Translations under genes and position numbers: made by a program
Notes under the pieces: generated by a model
Seen by the model: the letters and a program-made list of their open reading frames with translations, nothing else
The model's database searches: none
Told to the model about the DNA's origin: nothing
Assembly: GCF_963259705.1 (NCBI RefSeq)
Contig: NC_081842.1
Location: forward strand, 61,888,787-61,952,786
Source: Myotis daubentonii
Lineage: Eukaryota; Chordata; Mammalia; Chiroptera; Vespertilionidae
Direction: 5' to 3'
Length of the DNA: 64,000 bases
Shown here: piece after piece, positions 34,642 through 46,700 of the stretch
How positions within the stretch are numbered: position 1 is the stretch's first letter
Layout: the number at the start of each line of letters is the position of its first letter

Positions 34642-36272
34642 AAGTAGCTTTTATTTGTAGATTTTTCCGCAGAACCGTTTAATGTTGCCAGCTTCAGTTG
34701 CCTATAGCTGTGGTACATATTTGTATATTTTATGCTTTACCACTTTTTATCTAATTCAACTCTCAATATTTCACTAACGTTTAAAAACTGTATTTGAAGG
34801 TTTCACATTGCAGCCAGATTATCATAACTAGGATATCCTGGCAATAATTGTAGCCTAATATTTTTTAGGCATTTTCCCTCTGACAGAGCAAGTTTTCAAA
34901 GCTCTTATATTTAGTTTGAGCTCATGCAGAAACATTAGCACCAATGTTTGACTTTCTCATTTAGGGATTATTTGTTGAGTTTTCATGGGGATTGTGATGT
35001 ATATTAGAAGTTTAGGGCACATGAAACATAGATCATTTAAATTATTTAAATAAATTGAGGTTCTTCTCTATAATTTTAACCTCTCTTCATCTAAAAACTT
35101 TAAAATAAGAAATCTTCTCAAAATTATTAGAATGGATTGATTTCAGAATCATTTTCTCTCCATCATTCATCACTTGGTAAATGTCCAAATGAGAAATGGG
35201 ATAAATAACAGTGGAAAGACAAAGAAGTAGAAATTTTAGGCTTCTTATTCATAAATACTCGAGATTTATTCCTGGGTATTTGAGTTTCTGTCTTTTATGC
35301 AACAAATCTGATACAGTGGAAATAAAGCTTATCTGGGAATTGAGGATTGACACTAACCGTAATTTTAGACCAATGACTTCCCTGTTGTGGGGGTAAGGTT
35401 TTTTAAATTTATGAAATAAAAGATATTGAATCGGATGGCATTTAAGGTCACTTTCCATTCTTTTAACATTCTGAAAGGATCCAAATAAAAAAACAAACAT
35501 TAAAAAGGTATCTAATGTTTGGGACTTACCTTAAACCTTTATTTTTGAAAAGTGAAAGAATCTGTAAGCTCTACAGGAAATATTCAGGGTGGCACATAAA
35601 AACCATCCAAAATAAATACTTTCAAAGAGACTTTTAATGAAAGTAGAGCAAGAGGGCAACATTGGCCAATGCCATCTGGTCGCTGACTTGATTTCTGAAC
35701 ACAGTTTGGGTAACTGATACTCCCTTAGGAATAGAAAACTCACTGAAGGCAGAGATAGGGATCACAAGGTACAGAAGCTAAAAACAACTTGGAAATGAAA
35801 ACTAGTGAATTTGAAACAATATATACAGTTAAATATTTTTTCTTTAAGCTTTAGTTTATAACATTTAGAAACTCTTTGTTGACTATCCTTTTATTTAAAA
35901 GCTAGCTCACTGAATGTACCTCCTGGACACTGGATTGGTTGGAAGGTGTCACTTTTTTGTCAAAAACTCATTGCCTGAGTTGATTGGTTGTATTTTTTCT
36001 GACCATACTCCCACGTCAGTTACAGAGCCAGCACCTATACAGTTCTGTCTAGCAGCGTTTGCCACTAAACACTGGTGGCCAAGCACCTAGAAAATGCTAT
36101 TTTTATTAGCTCCTAATTTAAAAATAGGAAATGATTGTTTTAAGTAGAACAACTACTAAACTATAAATTGGGCTGCGTATCTGATCCAACTCTCAGTCTT
36201 CAAGCATTTCTGTTATTTGTGTTTTATACACACACACGTACACACACATCTTGAGATGTAGTGATAGAGTGC
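34642..36272. other. Intron, no feature recognised
   Basis: AT-rich, unique-looking. Confidence 0.55.
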
Positions 36273-36280
36273 TCCTAAGT

Positions 36281-36502
36281 CAGTGGTTCTCAACCTTGGC
36301 TGCACATTAGAATCACCTGGGAATCTTTTTAAAATCCTGATTTCTGGGCTTCAGCCTCCGGAAATTCTGTTTCTTTGTTATGGGGTGGGGCCACAACATT
36401 AGTAACAAAGAAACAGAATTTCCGGAGGCTGAGGCCCAGAAATCAGGATTTAAAAAAGATTCCCAGGTGATTCTAAGTTGCAGCCAAGGTTGAGAACCAC
36501 TG
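36281..36502. mobile_element. Palindromic hAT (Charlie/MER5-like) MITE
   Basis: Two arms of about 100 bp, roughly 96% identical when one is reverse-complemented, surround a 22-bp G-rich centre (36381-36402). Ends are CAGTGGTTCTCAACCTTGG and its complement. A perfect 8-bp target duplication TCCTAAGT lies at 36273-36280 and 36503-36510, the hAT hallmark. Non-coding; the RNA would fold into one long hairpin. Confidence 0.88.
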
Positions 36503-36510
36503 TCCTAAGT

Positions 36511-38526
36511 ACTACAGCGGAATCCTTGTAATTGAGGAATTACAAGGTTACTGCATTTGTGGATTGTTTGACCTCTGGCCTCAGTGTTGTTTTCCTCTTT
36601 ATTGATCGTTTAGAAGATAAGGTGGGGTTCCCACTGGAATCTGGCTTGAAGGGACGATGTGGGGGTGAAGGAAGCAGATTGTTGCTTTGAGGATATCTTC
36701 ATTAGGAAACTGGCTTGAGATGGACAGATCTGTGACCCCTCATTTATTCTTTTTTTGTGCCATGAAAAATAAAGTTTAATCCTTGAAAATTGTAGATAAT
36801 GTGGCAGTCTTACTGTTCTCACAATCTTCAGCTCAATGGCTACTTTCTTCATGAAACTTTATTAATACTGTGTTTTTTTGTTGTTGTTGTTGAAATCTGA
36901 CATGAGTGATTTTATCTCCATATTCTCAGATTGTACATGCACTCATTTGTTGGATGCTTCTGTGGTTAATTGGTTGCAAGCCGTTTTGCACTTAGTAGCC
37001 TCTTTTCAACTGGCTGAACCTGAAAACCACCGACAGCTTTGAAGAGCCACGGAATTGTCTGGAAGGAATAAATTGGAGTGTTCTGAGACTCTTTAGTTCA
37101 TAGGGTGCTGGAGAGGCGTTGCCTTTTTGGGTTCAGGACATACTAGTAAGATGGTGTTCACTGTACAAAGAAAAATAGTCACAGTCTAGACGTGCTGCTG
37201 CTTCCAGTCTCCAACTACAAGGTAGTGTTTTGCAGGGGAGAAAAGGAGAGAACAACTTTTAAAATTGCTTGGAAGGAAAGATTATTAATATTGTGTAAGT
37301 AGTTGTAATATCTTAGATCAGATAGGGTTTTGCAATTTTCAAAGCCCTTTCACTCACAAGTTGGTGGAAGCACATATTTTATTGCATGTAACTTTTTTGC
37401 AGAATGGAGCTGGATACTCTTAAACCATCAGCCTGGCTCTCACAGGGAGCAGCTACATGTTTGCAGAAGTGGCAGCCATGCAGAAAGTTCTGCCTGTCCT
37501 TTGATATCTCCAGTTCGCTATCATTTTTTCTCAGGCAAAGAAAACATCTCTCCACCAGCCTGTCTGGGCTCCCTCTGAAGATCAGTTTGATCAAAATTCA
37601 ACAGAAGCCCCCTCTGAACCCGAGAAGCTCTGGAAGGGCTGGAGCGGGAGCCGGCAAACCCTCCGCACCTCAGCACAGCTGCAGGGCTCCAGAGAAGCGT
37701 TGCCTCTCCAGTCACCCGCTGGGCAGTGGGTGTCAGTCACAGCCTTGGCCTTGGTTGCAGGTTGTTTTTCCTGAGACCTGAGGACTCAGCCGTTTGTTTA
37801 CAGGCGCGTGGTTCCAGAAGTAGCCGTACTTATTAGAGAAAAGCCTCTCAAATTATAAGCAAATCTCTCAATCCAGAGGTGCCGCATCCTGAGAAATAAA
37901 AGTACATATCTTCTGCAAAACATTCATCACCGTTGTGTTTAATTAACAGCTCTATTTCCACGAGATTGTAGGTTCCGTAAGGATAGAATCTGTGTTTCTT
38001 GTGTTTGCCCCTCTTTCTTTGTTTGTTTTAAAATGAGATTTTACTTTTCACATAAACTGAGGTCCAGAGTCGGGCTGTTCCTGGGTTGGTCATTAAAAAC
38101 TAGGGGGCTTTACCACTTTCAACTCCAGGTACCAACAAGGTGCGTGTGATTTGGTTGGTTGCCTGAATAAAAAGTGTAAAATTTAAAACTGGCCTGGGTC
38201 GTTATGGCCTGTGGGCTGAGGTAGAAGCATAACAAGCGTGATGTCCCTAGGGCTCCCCAGCCCTCAGCCATTGCCTCCTCCTCCTCTCTCCCCCACCTCC
38301 CTGCCATGTGCACCAGACACCCACCAGTGCTCTGGCCTCAGTTTCCTTCCCATCCTTCCTATTAGGCTATTAATCATACTGTTGTCAAAATGCCTTTTTA
38401 TTCATTTCTCTTCCACTTTACCTGTTGTGTCCATGTCCTTTATTGCCAGTCCTTGCCCGATATTTTAGTAAAGGGAGCCATAAAATTTATCTTCCCATCG
38501 CATTCAAATGGCCAGTTATACATTTA
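36511..38526. other. Intron, no feature recognised
   Basis: Unique-looking; 37610-37760 is somewhat richer in GC and CpG. Confidence 0.5.
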
Positions 38527-39765
38527 CTAGGGGCCCGGTGCACGAAATTCGTGCACTGGGTGTGTGGGGGGGAGTGTCCCTCAGCCCAGCCTGCCCCCCC
38601 TCACATACTGGGAGCCCTCAGGCGTTGACCCCCATCACCCTCCAATCGCAGGATCGGCCCCTTGCCCAGGGGACCCTCATTTCCCCCCATCACTGGTTCT
38701 GCCCCCAGCCCAGGCCTGATGCCTCTGGCCCAGGCATCAGGCCTGGGCAGGGGACCCCCAGACCCCTCCGATTGCTGGCTCTGCCCCTTGCCCAGGCCTG
38801 ATGCCTCGGCCAGAGGCGTAGACCCCCATCACCCTCCGATCGCCTGATCGGCCCCTTGCCCAGGCCTGATGCCTCCGCCAGAGGTGTCAGGCTTGGACAG
38901 GGGACCCCCATCTCCCCCCAGTCACTGGCTCTGGCCCCCGCCCAGGCCTGAGGCCTCTGGCCCAGGAATCATGCCTGGGCAGGGGACCCCCATCTTCCTC
39001 TGATCGCATGCTCCACCCCCCTGCCCAAGCCTGATGCCTCTGACCCAGGCTTCAGGCCTGGGCAAGGGGACCAACATATCCCCCCAATCCCTGGCTCAGC
39101 CCCCCGCCCAGGCCCGATGCCTCGGCCAGAGGAGTTGACCCTCATCACCCTCCGATCACCAATCACCGGATCGGCCCCTTGACCAGGCCTGAGGCCTCCG
39201 GCAGAGGTGTCAGGCCTGGGCAGGGGACCCCCAGCTCCCCGCGGTTGCAGGCTCCGCCCCTTCCCAGGCCTAATGCCTCTGGCCTAGGCGTCCGGCCCGG
39301 GCAGCGGGGACCCGCAGTGGCAGCGGGGGGGTGCTGTGATCATGGGCTTCGCTTTAGGCCCAGGCAAGGGACCCCTAGCTCCCGGGACTGCCAGCTTCGA
39401 CCGTGCCCAGCTCCCATCGCTGGCTCCACCCCTACTTCCTGCTATCACTGGCCAGGGCGGCAAAGGCGCCTGATTCTCCGATCATGGCTGGGGGGGCAGG
39501 GCAAAGGTGGCCCCAGGGCTGCCTTTGCCCTGCCCCCCAGCTCTTAGCTCCCCCCTGGGTTTCCGATCACTGTCAGTGGCAGGGGGCTTCTTCCTGCTTT
39601 CCCTTTCGCCTCCCTGCATTGTGCCTACATATGCAAATTAACCGCCATCTTGTTGGCAGTTAACTGCCAATCTTAGTTGGCAGTTAATTTGCATATAGCC
39701 CTGATTAGCCAATGAAAAGGGTAGCTCGTACGCCAATTACCATTTTTCTCTTTTATTAGTGTAGA
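38527..39765 (-). mobile_element. Long Helitron with palindromic GC-rich tandem repeats
   Basis: On the - strand it begins TCTACACTAATAAAAG at 39765 and ends with a perfect terminal hairpin (38538-38556, GTGCACGAA/TTCGTGCAC) and CTAG at 38527-38530. At 1239 bp it is the longest Helitron here. From about 38640 to 39330 the interior is a tandem array of diverged units rich in AGGCCTGATGCCTCTGGCC and its complement, so each unit is nearly palindromic. A further inverted motif built on GGCAGTTAACTGCC lies at 39655-39690. No Rep/helicase ORF; the frames in it are repeat translations. Confidence 0.85.
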
Positions 39766-41506
39766 TGAGCCAGGCCAGTAATAAGGCTTCACCATTTAGT
39801 GAGAGAACAAAGTGAACATCTCAGAGTCCCCAATGGGCAGGCCTTCTGGATTCTAGTGTTGACTTCTCACCGGTGTTTAGCACCTTCCGAGATGGTGCCC
39901 AGGCACCCAGAAGCTAGGAATGGAAGCAATGAGAAGATGTGTAACAGTCTGTCTCTCACAAGAGCAGGTCTTACAGGGGAACATGCATTCATCTCATGTT
40001 GTCATTACCTTCTCAGCCCTAAGAGGTTTTTATCCTTCCTGTAAATGGGGCTGTTGGGGGGCAGGGGGTAGTGCCTTTTCCGGTGAAATCATGTTTCCCC
40101 ATACCGGCCTGGTTGTAGGACCTCTTCATGCTGAAACCTTAGGTTTTGCATAAACTTGTTAATCCTGAAGTTAACAATCAAAGTTAAGCCCAAATAGAGG
40201 AACTCGGACTGTAAACTAGGTCACCAAAGGGTGACCATAGTCCTTTCCTGCTCTTACCTGGCATAAAAGTCCTTGTCAGTGGAACTGACCTTTTTAGTTT
40301 TTCTGCTTTTAAACTTCTCACCAGCAGTATAACGTGCAGTGGACACTAAGTCACAATCTTATGGCGTTACTGGTATACCAGTCTTAGTTATTTAGGAACG
40401 GTAGGGGAGGCCGCAGCCTATTCTACACCAAACATTGGGAAACCTGATCGGCCTCAAAAGATTTTTTTTTTTCCAGAGATTAGATCTGTCTCACAGTGCT
40501 ATACTGTAAATATGTTACAGATATAAGCATTGTAGAAAAAGCACAATTGTGCTATGCTGGCTTCATTCTGGTTTTTAGTGGTTAGTCTTCCACAGTAATG
40601 TGAGATTTCAGGGAAATGTGTGATTTTTTTCCTTTTAAAACCATTAGTAAATTCAGAAGTTTTGCAGTTTTGTGTGTATATATCATGTGTATATATATTT
40701 TATCTCCCCATCTCTTTCTTGCCACTGCAGTTCTGTGGTTGCTATGGAGAAGGTCTCGATAAGGAATCATATCAGAAGGCTAAAAGTTCTTCCTGCATCA
40801 GGGACAGAAATAACGATCCCCCTCATCTCTCTGCGTCCTGCCTTCCTGCGTCGATCTTCAGCACCGCACTGCCTGCTGCCGAGGCGAGGGTGGCTCGATG
40901 CTCTATTTTAAAAATTACACAGAGAAGCCAATTCTTCTTTTTTACTTTTCAGCTTTTCCATTTTACTGTAGGCACAGAATGGAAGGAAAGAATAGGCACA
41001 CTAGATTGAATCGTCAACTCAGGACGTTTCTGTTTTGTATGAGTGATTTCCCCCCTATTTTATTTGCGTGTTTAACTTTTAGTCTTTATTTGCTGATATG
41101 AGGGAGGAAGAGCTTAGGGAAAGGACCTGATGTAGAACAGTTGGGATTTGGTTAATCTGCTTAGAAATAACATTAATCGGTGTGTCAGATGCTGTCAACA
41201 ATACAGGGCCTTCTAGCCCATTACCTTCCCCAGTTTTTTCTTGCTTATTCTTCCTGTACTGTCTTTGTTTCATTGAGATTTATGTTTTTGTGTCCTGCCA
41301 GTTATTTGTTTTCTAACGTTTCCTTTATGTTTTTACTTTACATTACATGAATTTCACTCCTGCTTTGCCATGGGAAAGTATCCAGTCTTTTGGCTTTTTA
41401 CTCGGGGAGTGGAGGATAGAGATATGTAATATCACATATACCAAAGGAGGTTTTCTCTTAAGCATAGCTTATATGAGACTGGGTGAATCCATATCTATGA
41501 CTTTCT
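39766..41506. other. Intron, one CpG-retaining segment
   Basis: 40730-40905 keeps about ten CpGs in 175 bp after a good acceptor-like tract (40712-40730). Nothing else recognised. Confidence 0.45.
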
Positions 41507-41519
41507 TTTATCTGTTTCT

Positions 41520-41743
41520 CTTTTTTTAAAAAAAATATGATTATTGATTTCAAAGAGAGAAAGGGAGAAGGAGAAAGAGATAGAAACATCAATGAGAAAG
41601 ACTCATCAATTCACTGCCTCCTGTACACCCCCTTCTGGGGATCAAGCCCGTAACCCAGGCATTGGACCTGACCTGGAATTGGACCTTGACCTCCTTCCTA
41701 TTCATGGGTCTGTGCTCAACCACTGAGCCACACTGGTTGGGCC
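41520..41743 (-). mobile_element. VES SINE
   Basis: Reverse-oriented, more diverged; ends ACTGAGCCACACTGGTTGGGC. The 13-bp duplication TTTATCTGTTTCT is at 41507-41519 and 41744-41756. Confidence 0.88.
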
Positions 41744-42044
41744 TTTATCTGTTTCTTACTGCTTATTATTACGTTGTGTTGTTTTTTTTTTCTTGGCATG
41801 AGATTCAATTACTATTTATTGAGAGCTTCCTTATGCCAGGTACTTTAACGTTTGCTTCTTCAAAGTGATCTCATGAGATGTAGATATTTTTATCCCTTTT
41901 CTAAAAATGCACCCCCCTTCCCACAGTGCTCAAAGAGTTTAAGGTACATGCCCAAGGTTACATGGCTGTTCTCACATTCTAAGTCCTGCACTCTTTTCAC
42001 TGTTGCCAGGAGGCTGGGTGGAGTAGACATAGGAAGGCCCTGCA

Positions 42045-42235
42045 GGCAGACTAGACATAGGTTTGAATCCCAGTTCTATCTGTGAACATTATTTAATATC
42101 TCTGGGCTTGGTTGCCCTCGTGTGTAAAATGTGATTAATAACCATATCCCCTCCCAGTCTTGTTTGTTACTAAATTTATATAAAGTGCTTAGAACAGTAT
42201 TTCACACTTAAGTTCTTGATGAATATTATCAAATA
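42045..42235 (+). mobile_element. MIR SINE relic
   Basis: GGTTTGAATCCCAGTTCTAT, ATCTCTGGGCTTGGTTGCC and AAGTGCTTAGAACAGTATTT in MIR order. Confidence 0.72.
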
Positions 42236-44611
42236 CATATTGGATATTTACTGTACTGGGATCTGGGCACAGAGTTTCTACCTAGAATCTGGTGAGAAAG
42301 ACATGCACTAAGAGAATCTAAAGTGTTACGACAGTTTAAAGGCAGTATGAGGTGCAATGGAAGCATTTAAAGGGGGAAAGAAATGTAACCTGTTCTGGGA
42401 GTTAGGGGAATTTTGAGATATGGAGAGGTAGGAATTAGAAGGATCATTTGTGTGTTGGGGGGAAGGCAGGAGAAAGGGAGGTTATTTCAAGCTAGGAAAC
42501 GAGGCCATACGAATCCAGGAGAGCCCCGTGTACTCCTGGGCCTGGAAAATCCACCATGGACGAAGTTCTGTAAGACTGGCCGGAAAGACAGGCGAACTCC
42601 AGATTACACGGGGCATGGAGGGCCCTGGAAAGTCCTCAGACACCTTCTGTCAGCACATAATCACGATGCCACATAACTTCTCCCATCATCCTTAGATTTC
42701 TAAGAGCTTCTAACAGGATAAACACCCTATTTCCACATTTCAGATCTCTTATTTTGTTCATGTTGCATACACTGAAGAATGCTTTAAACTAACTAAACGT
42801 TAAACTAGTACTGCCACAAACATATCCAAAAGATCAAGAAATGTTTAAGAATAATGTTGTTGGTGAACAAGAATAAAATATTTCAGTTGAGCCATTGTTT
42901 AGAATTTAATTGATTTCGGAATATTACATCCTTCCTGATGGTTTCAGATGGCTTTATTTGTTCATAAATAACCCTGCTTGTTGATTTAGCCACTGTTATC
43001 ATATGAATGCTTCATTAGACAAATGGAGCTTGCTCATTAGCGCCAAGTGGGGCTGTATTCCAGAATGCGGCGAAGCTGAGAGCACATGGCTGTATTTAAC
43101 AGGAAAGGCCATTTATCTGGCCTTCTGCCATCTGGAGACTCGAGTTAGTCTTTCCTAATATGTCTTCAATCTGCTAACCAGACTGATACTGGCATTGAGC
43201 TACAGTGTGGCAATGTCAGAAAGGCCCACCAACATATAAAGTCCTCTGTGGTTTCTCTAGAAAACAAAACAAAACTAAGCCAGGAAAGAAAAATACATTC
43301 CTCCCACCTTAGTCATTGTCCAGATTAAAAACCTAGATTTTTTTCAGAAGTTCTTTAGAAAGCTAGACAGTAAAGAATTTTGATTTTTTTCCCCCTGAAA
43401 AGGGCCAGTCAAAAGTTTGGATTTGGCTAGAGGGTTACCCTTATAACAAGAGGCTGTGCTTGGACTGAAAAACTAGCCCGTGGACGGTCAGTTTTCTCTC
43501 CCCAGGCCCAGCCCTGTCTCTAAACTGATACCTGAAATGTGGAAGCACAGACATAGTGAAAAGAGTACTTCTTGGGACAGAGCCATTAAGATTTATTTTA
43601 AAATTACACCTACCTTTCTAGGACCCACAAAGGTTTGCAAGAAATGTCTATTCATCTATTATCTTTAAATCACATGAAATACAAATCTGAGATTCTCTTC
43701 TTACCAGTGTGGCAGGAAATGTAATACCAACTATTATTCAGGCCTCTTCCTGTACCCTGAAAGATCTCTTACAGAGCCAAAATACTGGGGGACTCCTTGG
43801 ATCACTAACATTCCTCGCGTTTACTGCAGGGTCCTTTGGAGTCTTGCTCTGCAGTTTCTGTGCCTCCTGGAGCCCCAGGAACCTTGCCCCCACAGAGCCC
43901 CATGTCCAAGGGCAGCCATCCTCTGAGTAGCTGTTAACCTTGGCCTCTAAGGAAAGTAGAGCATGGGTCCCCTCTTCTCCAGGAACTTGGCCAACGTCCA
44001 TGCTCTTCCCAGTAGCCTTTTTCTTCTTTCTCATGTTCAAAGGCAGCCCCTCCCACCTCCTCTTCCTCAGTACAGTCTCCTCAGTGAGCACTGGCTTTCA
44101 CAGGGACAGGAAGCCTGTTCGTCTTCAGTAGTTTCAGCTTTCAGAACCTTGCGAAGGCCTACGAGGTAAGGAAATACAGAGGTCTTCACAAAGACAGGCT
44201 TAAACGAGGTGGAGGAGAGGAAAGAGAAAGAGAAACAACTCTTACTGTTTCCCTGCTTGCTGTTGTCACCATGTGTCCTATACATGTCTGGCCATCATAT
44301 ATTGAATACTATTTCTACATTTGGAGAAATTTCCACATTATGAGTCCACCTCCCCAGTGTCAGAAGTGAGAACCCAAATTTCCAGCCTCTTCTGCAACTT
44401 GGATTTTGGCTCTCCAGTCAGGAGCACGCAGGTGAGACCATCATGTGGATGAGAACAGGGGAGATGTGGGCTCTGTGCTGAGCTTGAGAGAGACCTGGCA
44501 TCATTAGTAGTTTCAGTAAGGCTTTGGCATTTGAGCTTTGGTGACAGGGACAGTAATTTTCCCATCAAGCCACTTCTACAGCCTATTTTTTTTTTTAAAA
44601 AAAACAACAAC
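42236..44611. other. Intron, mostly unique
   Basis: 43020-43200 retains CpGs and balanced composition. No gene or clear transposon. Confidence 0.45.
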
Positions 44612-44975
44612 CAGTGGTGGTTCCACTTCTAGGAATATGTCCTAAGAAACCTGAAACACCAATCAGAAGACTATATGCACCCCTATGTTCATAGCAGCAC
44701 AATTTGCAATAGCTAAGATCTGGAAACAGCCCAAGTGCCCATCAGTAGATGAGTGAATAAAAAAGCTATGCTATATTTACACCATGGAGTATTATGCAGC
44801 TGTAAAAAAGAAGGATCTCTTACTCTTTGAGACAGCATGGAGGAATTTGGAGAGTATTATGCTAAGTGAAATAAGCCAGTCAGAAAAAGACAAGTATTAC
44901 ATGATCTCACTTAAATGTGGAATCTAATGAACAAAATAAACTGATAAACAAAATAAATCCAGAGAAATATGGACA
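44612..44975 (+). mobile_element. L1 ORF2 3' fragment, sense
   Basis: ACCATGGAGTATTATGCAGC, GCTAAGTGAAATAAGCCAGT and TACATGATCTCACTTAAATG are the familiar C-terminal ORF2 coding stretch of L1. Stops break the frame. Confidence 0.87.
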
Positions 44976-45047
44976 CTGGGATCTTTGACTCATGCTTACT
45001 TAGGTTGTTGATTATAAAGCTTTCTTCTTTTTTACTACTGAAGGAGT

Positions 45048-45236
45048 GAGTGGCTGCCACCAGGCTGGTGGGCCGCTGGGATGGGTCGGTCAGCTGAGTG
45101 GTGCTCCCGCTATGGGAGTGCACTGACCACCAGGGGGCAGTTCCTGCATTGAGCATCTGCCCCCTGGTAGTCAGTGCGCATCATAGCAACTCGTTGATCC
45201 AGTCGTTCCAGTTATTCAGTCGTAATGGTCGATTAG

Positions 45237-45242
<6 letters not shown>
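45048..45242 (-). mobile_element. Truncated Helitron fragment
   Basis: A HeliBat-like 5' part on the - strand with paired motifs CCACCAGGGGGCAG (45127-45140) and its inverted partner (45157-45172). The expected TATAATAAAAG start is replaced by a pure (TA)n run from 45241, and the 3' end is missing. It separates a sense L1 fragment from an antisense L1 fragment. Confidence 0.7.
45127..45172. promoter_or_regulatory. Inverted pair of CTCF-core-like motifs in a Helitron fragment
   Basis: CCACCAGGGGGCAG at 45127-45140 and CTGCCCCCTGGTAG at 45157-45170 face each other. The first closely fits the known CTCF core (CCAC.AGGGGGC). Binding is not shown. Confidence 0.45.

Positions 45243-45285
<43 letters not shown>
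45241..45285. repeat. (TA)n microsatellite
   Basis: Pure AT run of about 22 units joining the truncated Helitron to antisense L1 sequence. Confidence 0.95.
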
Positions 45286-45288
<3 letters not shown>

Positions 45289-45295
45289 TTTGTGT

Positions 45296-46700
45296 GTTTT
45301 CTTTTACCATTAAATGTTTGTCAGAGTTCACCAAAAAGCTATTGGGACCTGGCATTATCTTGGTGGGAGAATTTTGAAATGCAAATTATATTCAGTTCTT
45401 TAATGGACATAGGGCTATTCAGGTTATCTGTATATTTTAGAGGGAGCTTTGGTACTTTGTCTTTCAGGGGATTTGACCATATATCTGTTACCAAATATAT
45501 TCGCATAAAGCTATTTATAATATCCACTTATTATTCTTTCAATAGCTTTAGAATCTGTAGTTATGTCCCCTTTTTCATACTCCTGTCTTCTCTTATATAT
45601 TATCCATCAGTTTGGTTAGACATTTATCAATTTTATTAATGTTTTCATAGAAGCAGCTTTTGATTTCATTGGCCTGCTCTATAATTTTTATGTCTTCATT
45701 TTCATTAAATTCTACTCTTAATTTTTTGACTTGCTTTTGATTTAATTTGCTTTTCTTTTTCTAGTTTCTTAAGGTGGATGCTTATTTAGGTTGTTGATTA
45801 TAACGCTTTCTTCTTTTTATAATGTGAGCGTTTTGATGTCAATTTTTTGCTAAGTAGTGCTTGGTTGCTATCCATAAATTTTGGTACATTGTATTTTCAT
45901 TTTCATGCAATTCAACAATTTTTATGATTTTTCCTTGTAATTTCACCTTTGACTCATGAATTATTTTTTTCAATTCCAGTATCATTTATTTTCTCCTGGT
46001 ATCTGGATACAATTAAAGGTAGCAAACAGTGTTCAATACTATTTAAGCTTCATTTTAGGTTCTTTGAACTATCTAAGTATTTGTAAGTATGAGAATTCAT
46101 ATTCCAATAACTGGGAAACAACCCATGATTTATTTATAAGTGGATTTTTATAAATATTTTATTATTTCCTAGATTTATTTTTGTTATTTGGTTCTAATTT
46201 AATTCACATTCTTTGTATGATTTTAATTTGTTAAAGTTTATTTTGTATCTCAGAATATGGTCTATTTTGGTGAATATTCCATGTACACTAGAAAATAATG
46301 TGTATTTCATGATGCTGGGTAGAGTGTTCTAAAAATCTGAGTTATGTTACGTTCACTGGTTAGTTCATAAGTTCATTATTTAGGTTTTCTATATTTTTAC
46401 TGATTTTTAAAAACTGATTTTTATCTGTTTGTTTTATGGATTTGTTATATGTCATTGTTAATGACAAAAGAGTGTTCCAGTCTCTAATTATGAAACTGTT
46501 ATTATAAACTGCAACTTTTTTTTCCTTTTTCTTATTTCAGTTTATCAGTTTTTGCTTCATATACTCTGAAGCTTGGTTGTTAGGTGCACACACAGGACTA
46601 TTATGCTCTTGATGAATTGACCCCTTCATCATTATTTAATGCCCCTCTTTATTCGTATTTTAGTGACCTAGCTCTTTTTCTTCACATGTTGCTGCTTTTT
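45296..46700 (-). mobile_element. Old L1 ORF2 segment, antisense
   Basis: Antisense reverse-transcriptase-region text, such as ATTTATCAATTTTATTAATG and TTGATTTCATTGGCCTGC, and the later GTTCCAGTCTCTAATTATG. Heavily mutated, no open ORF2. Confidence 0.75.

Noticed and set aside
38538..38556. Hairpin as transcription terminator
   Set aside because: This is the Helitron 3' terminal hairpin; rho-independent terminators do not apply in this genome.
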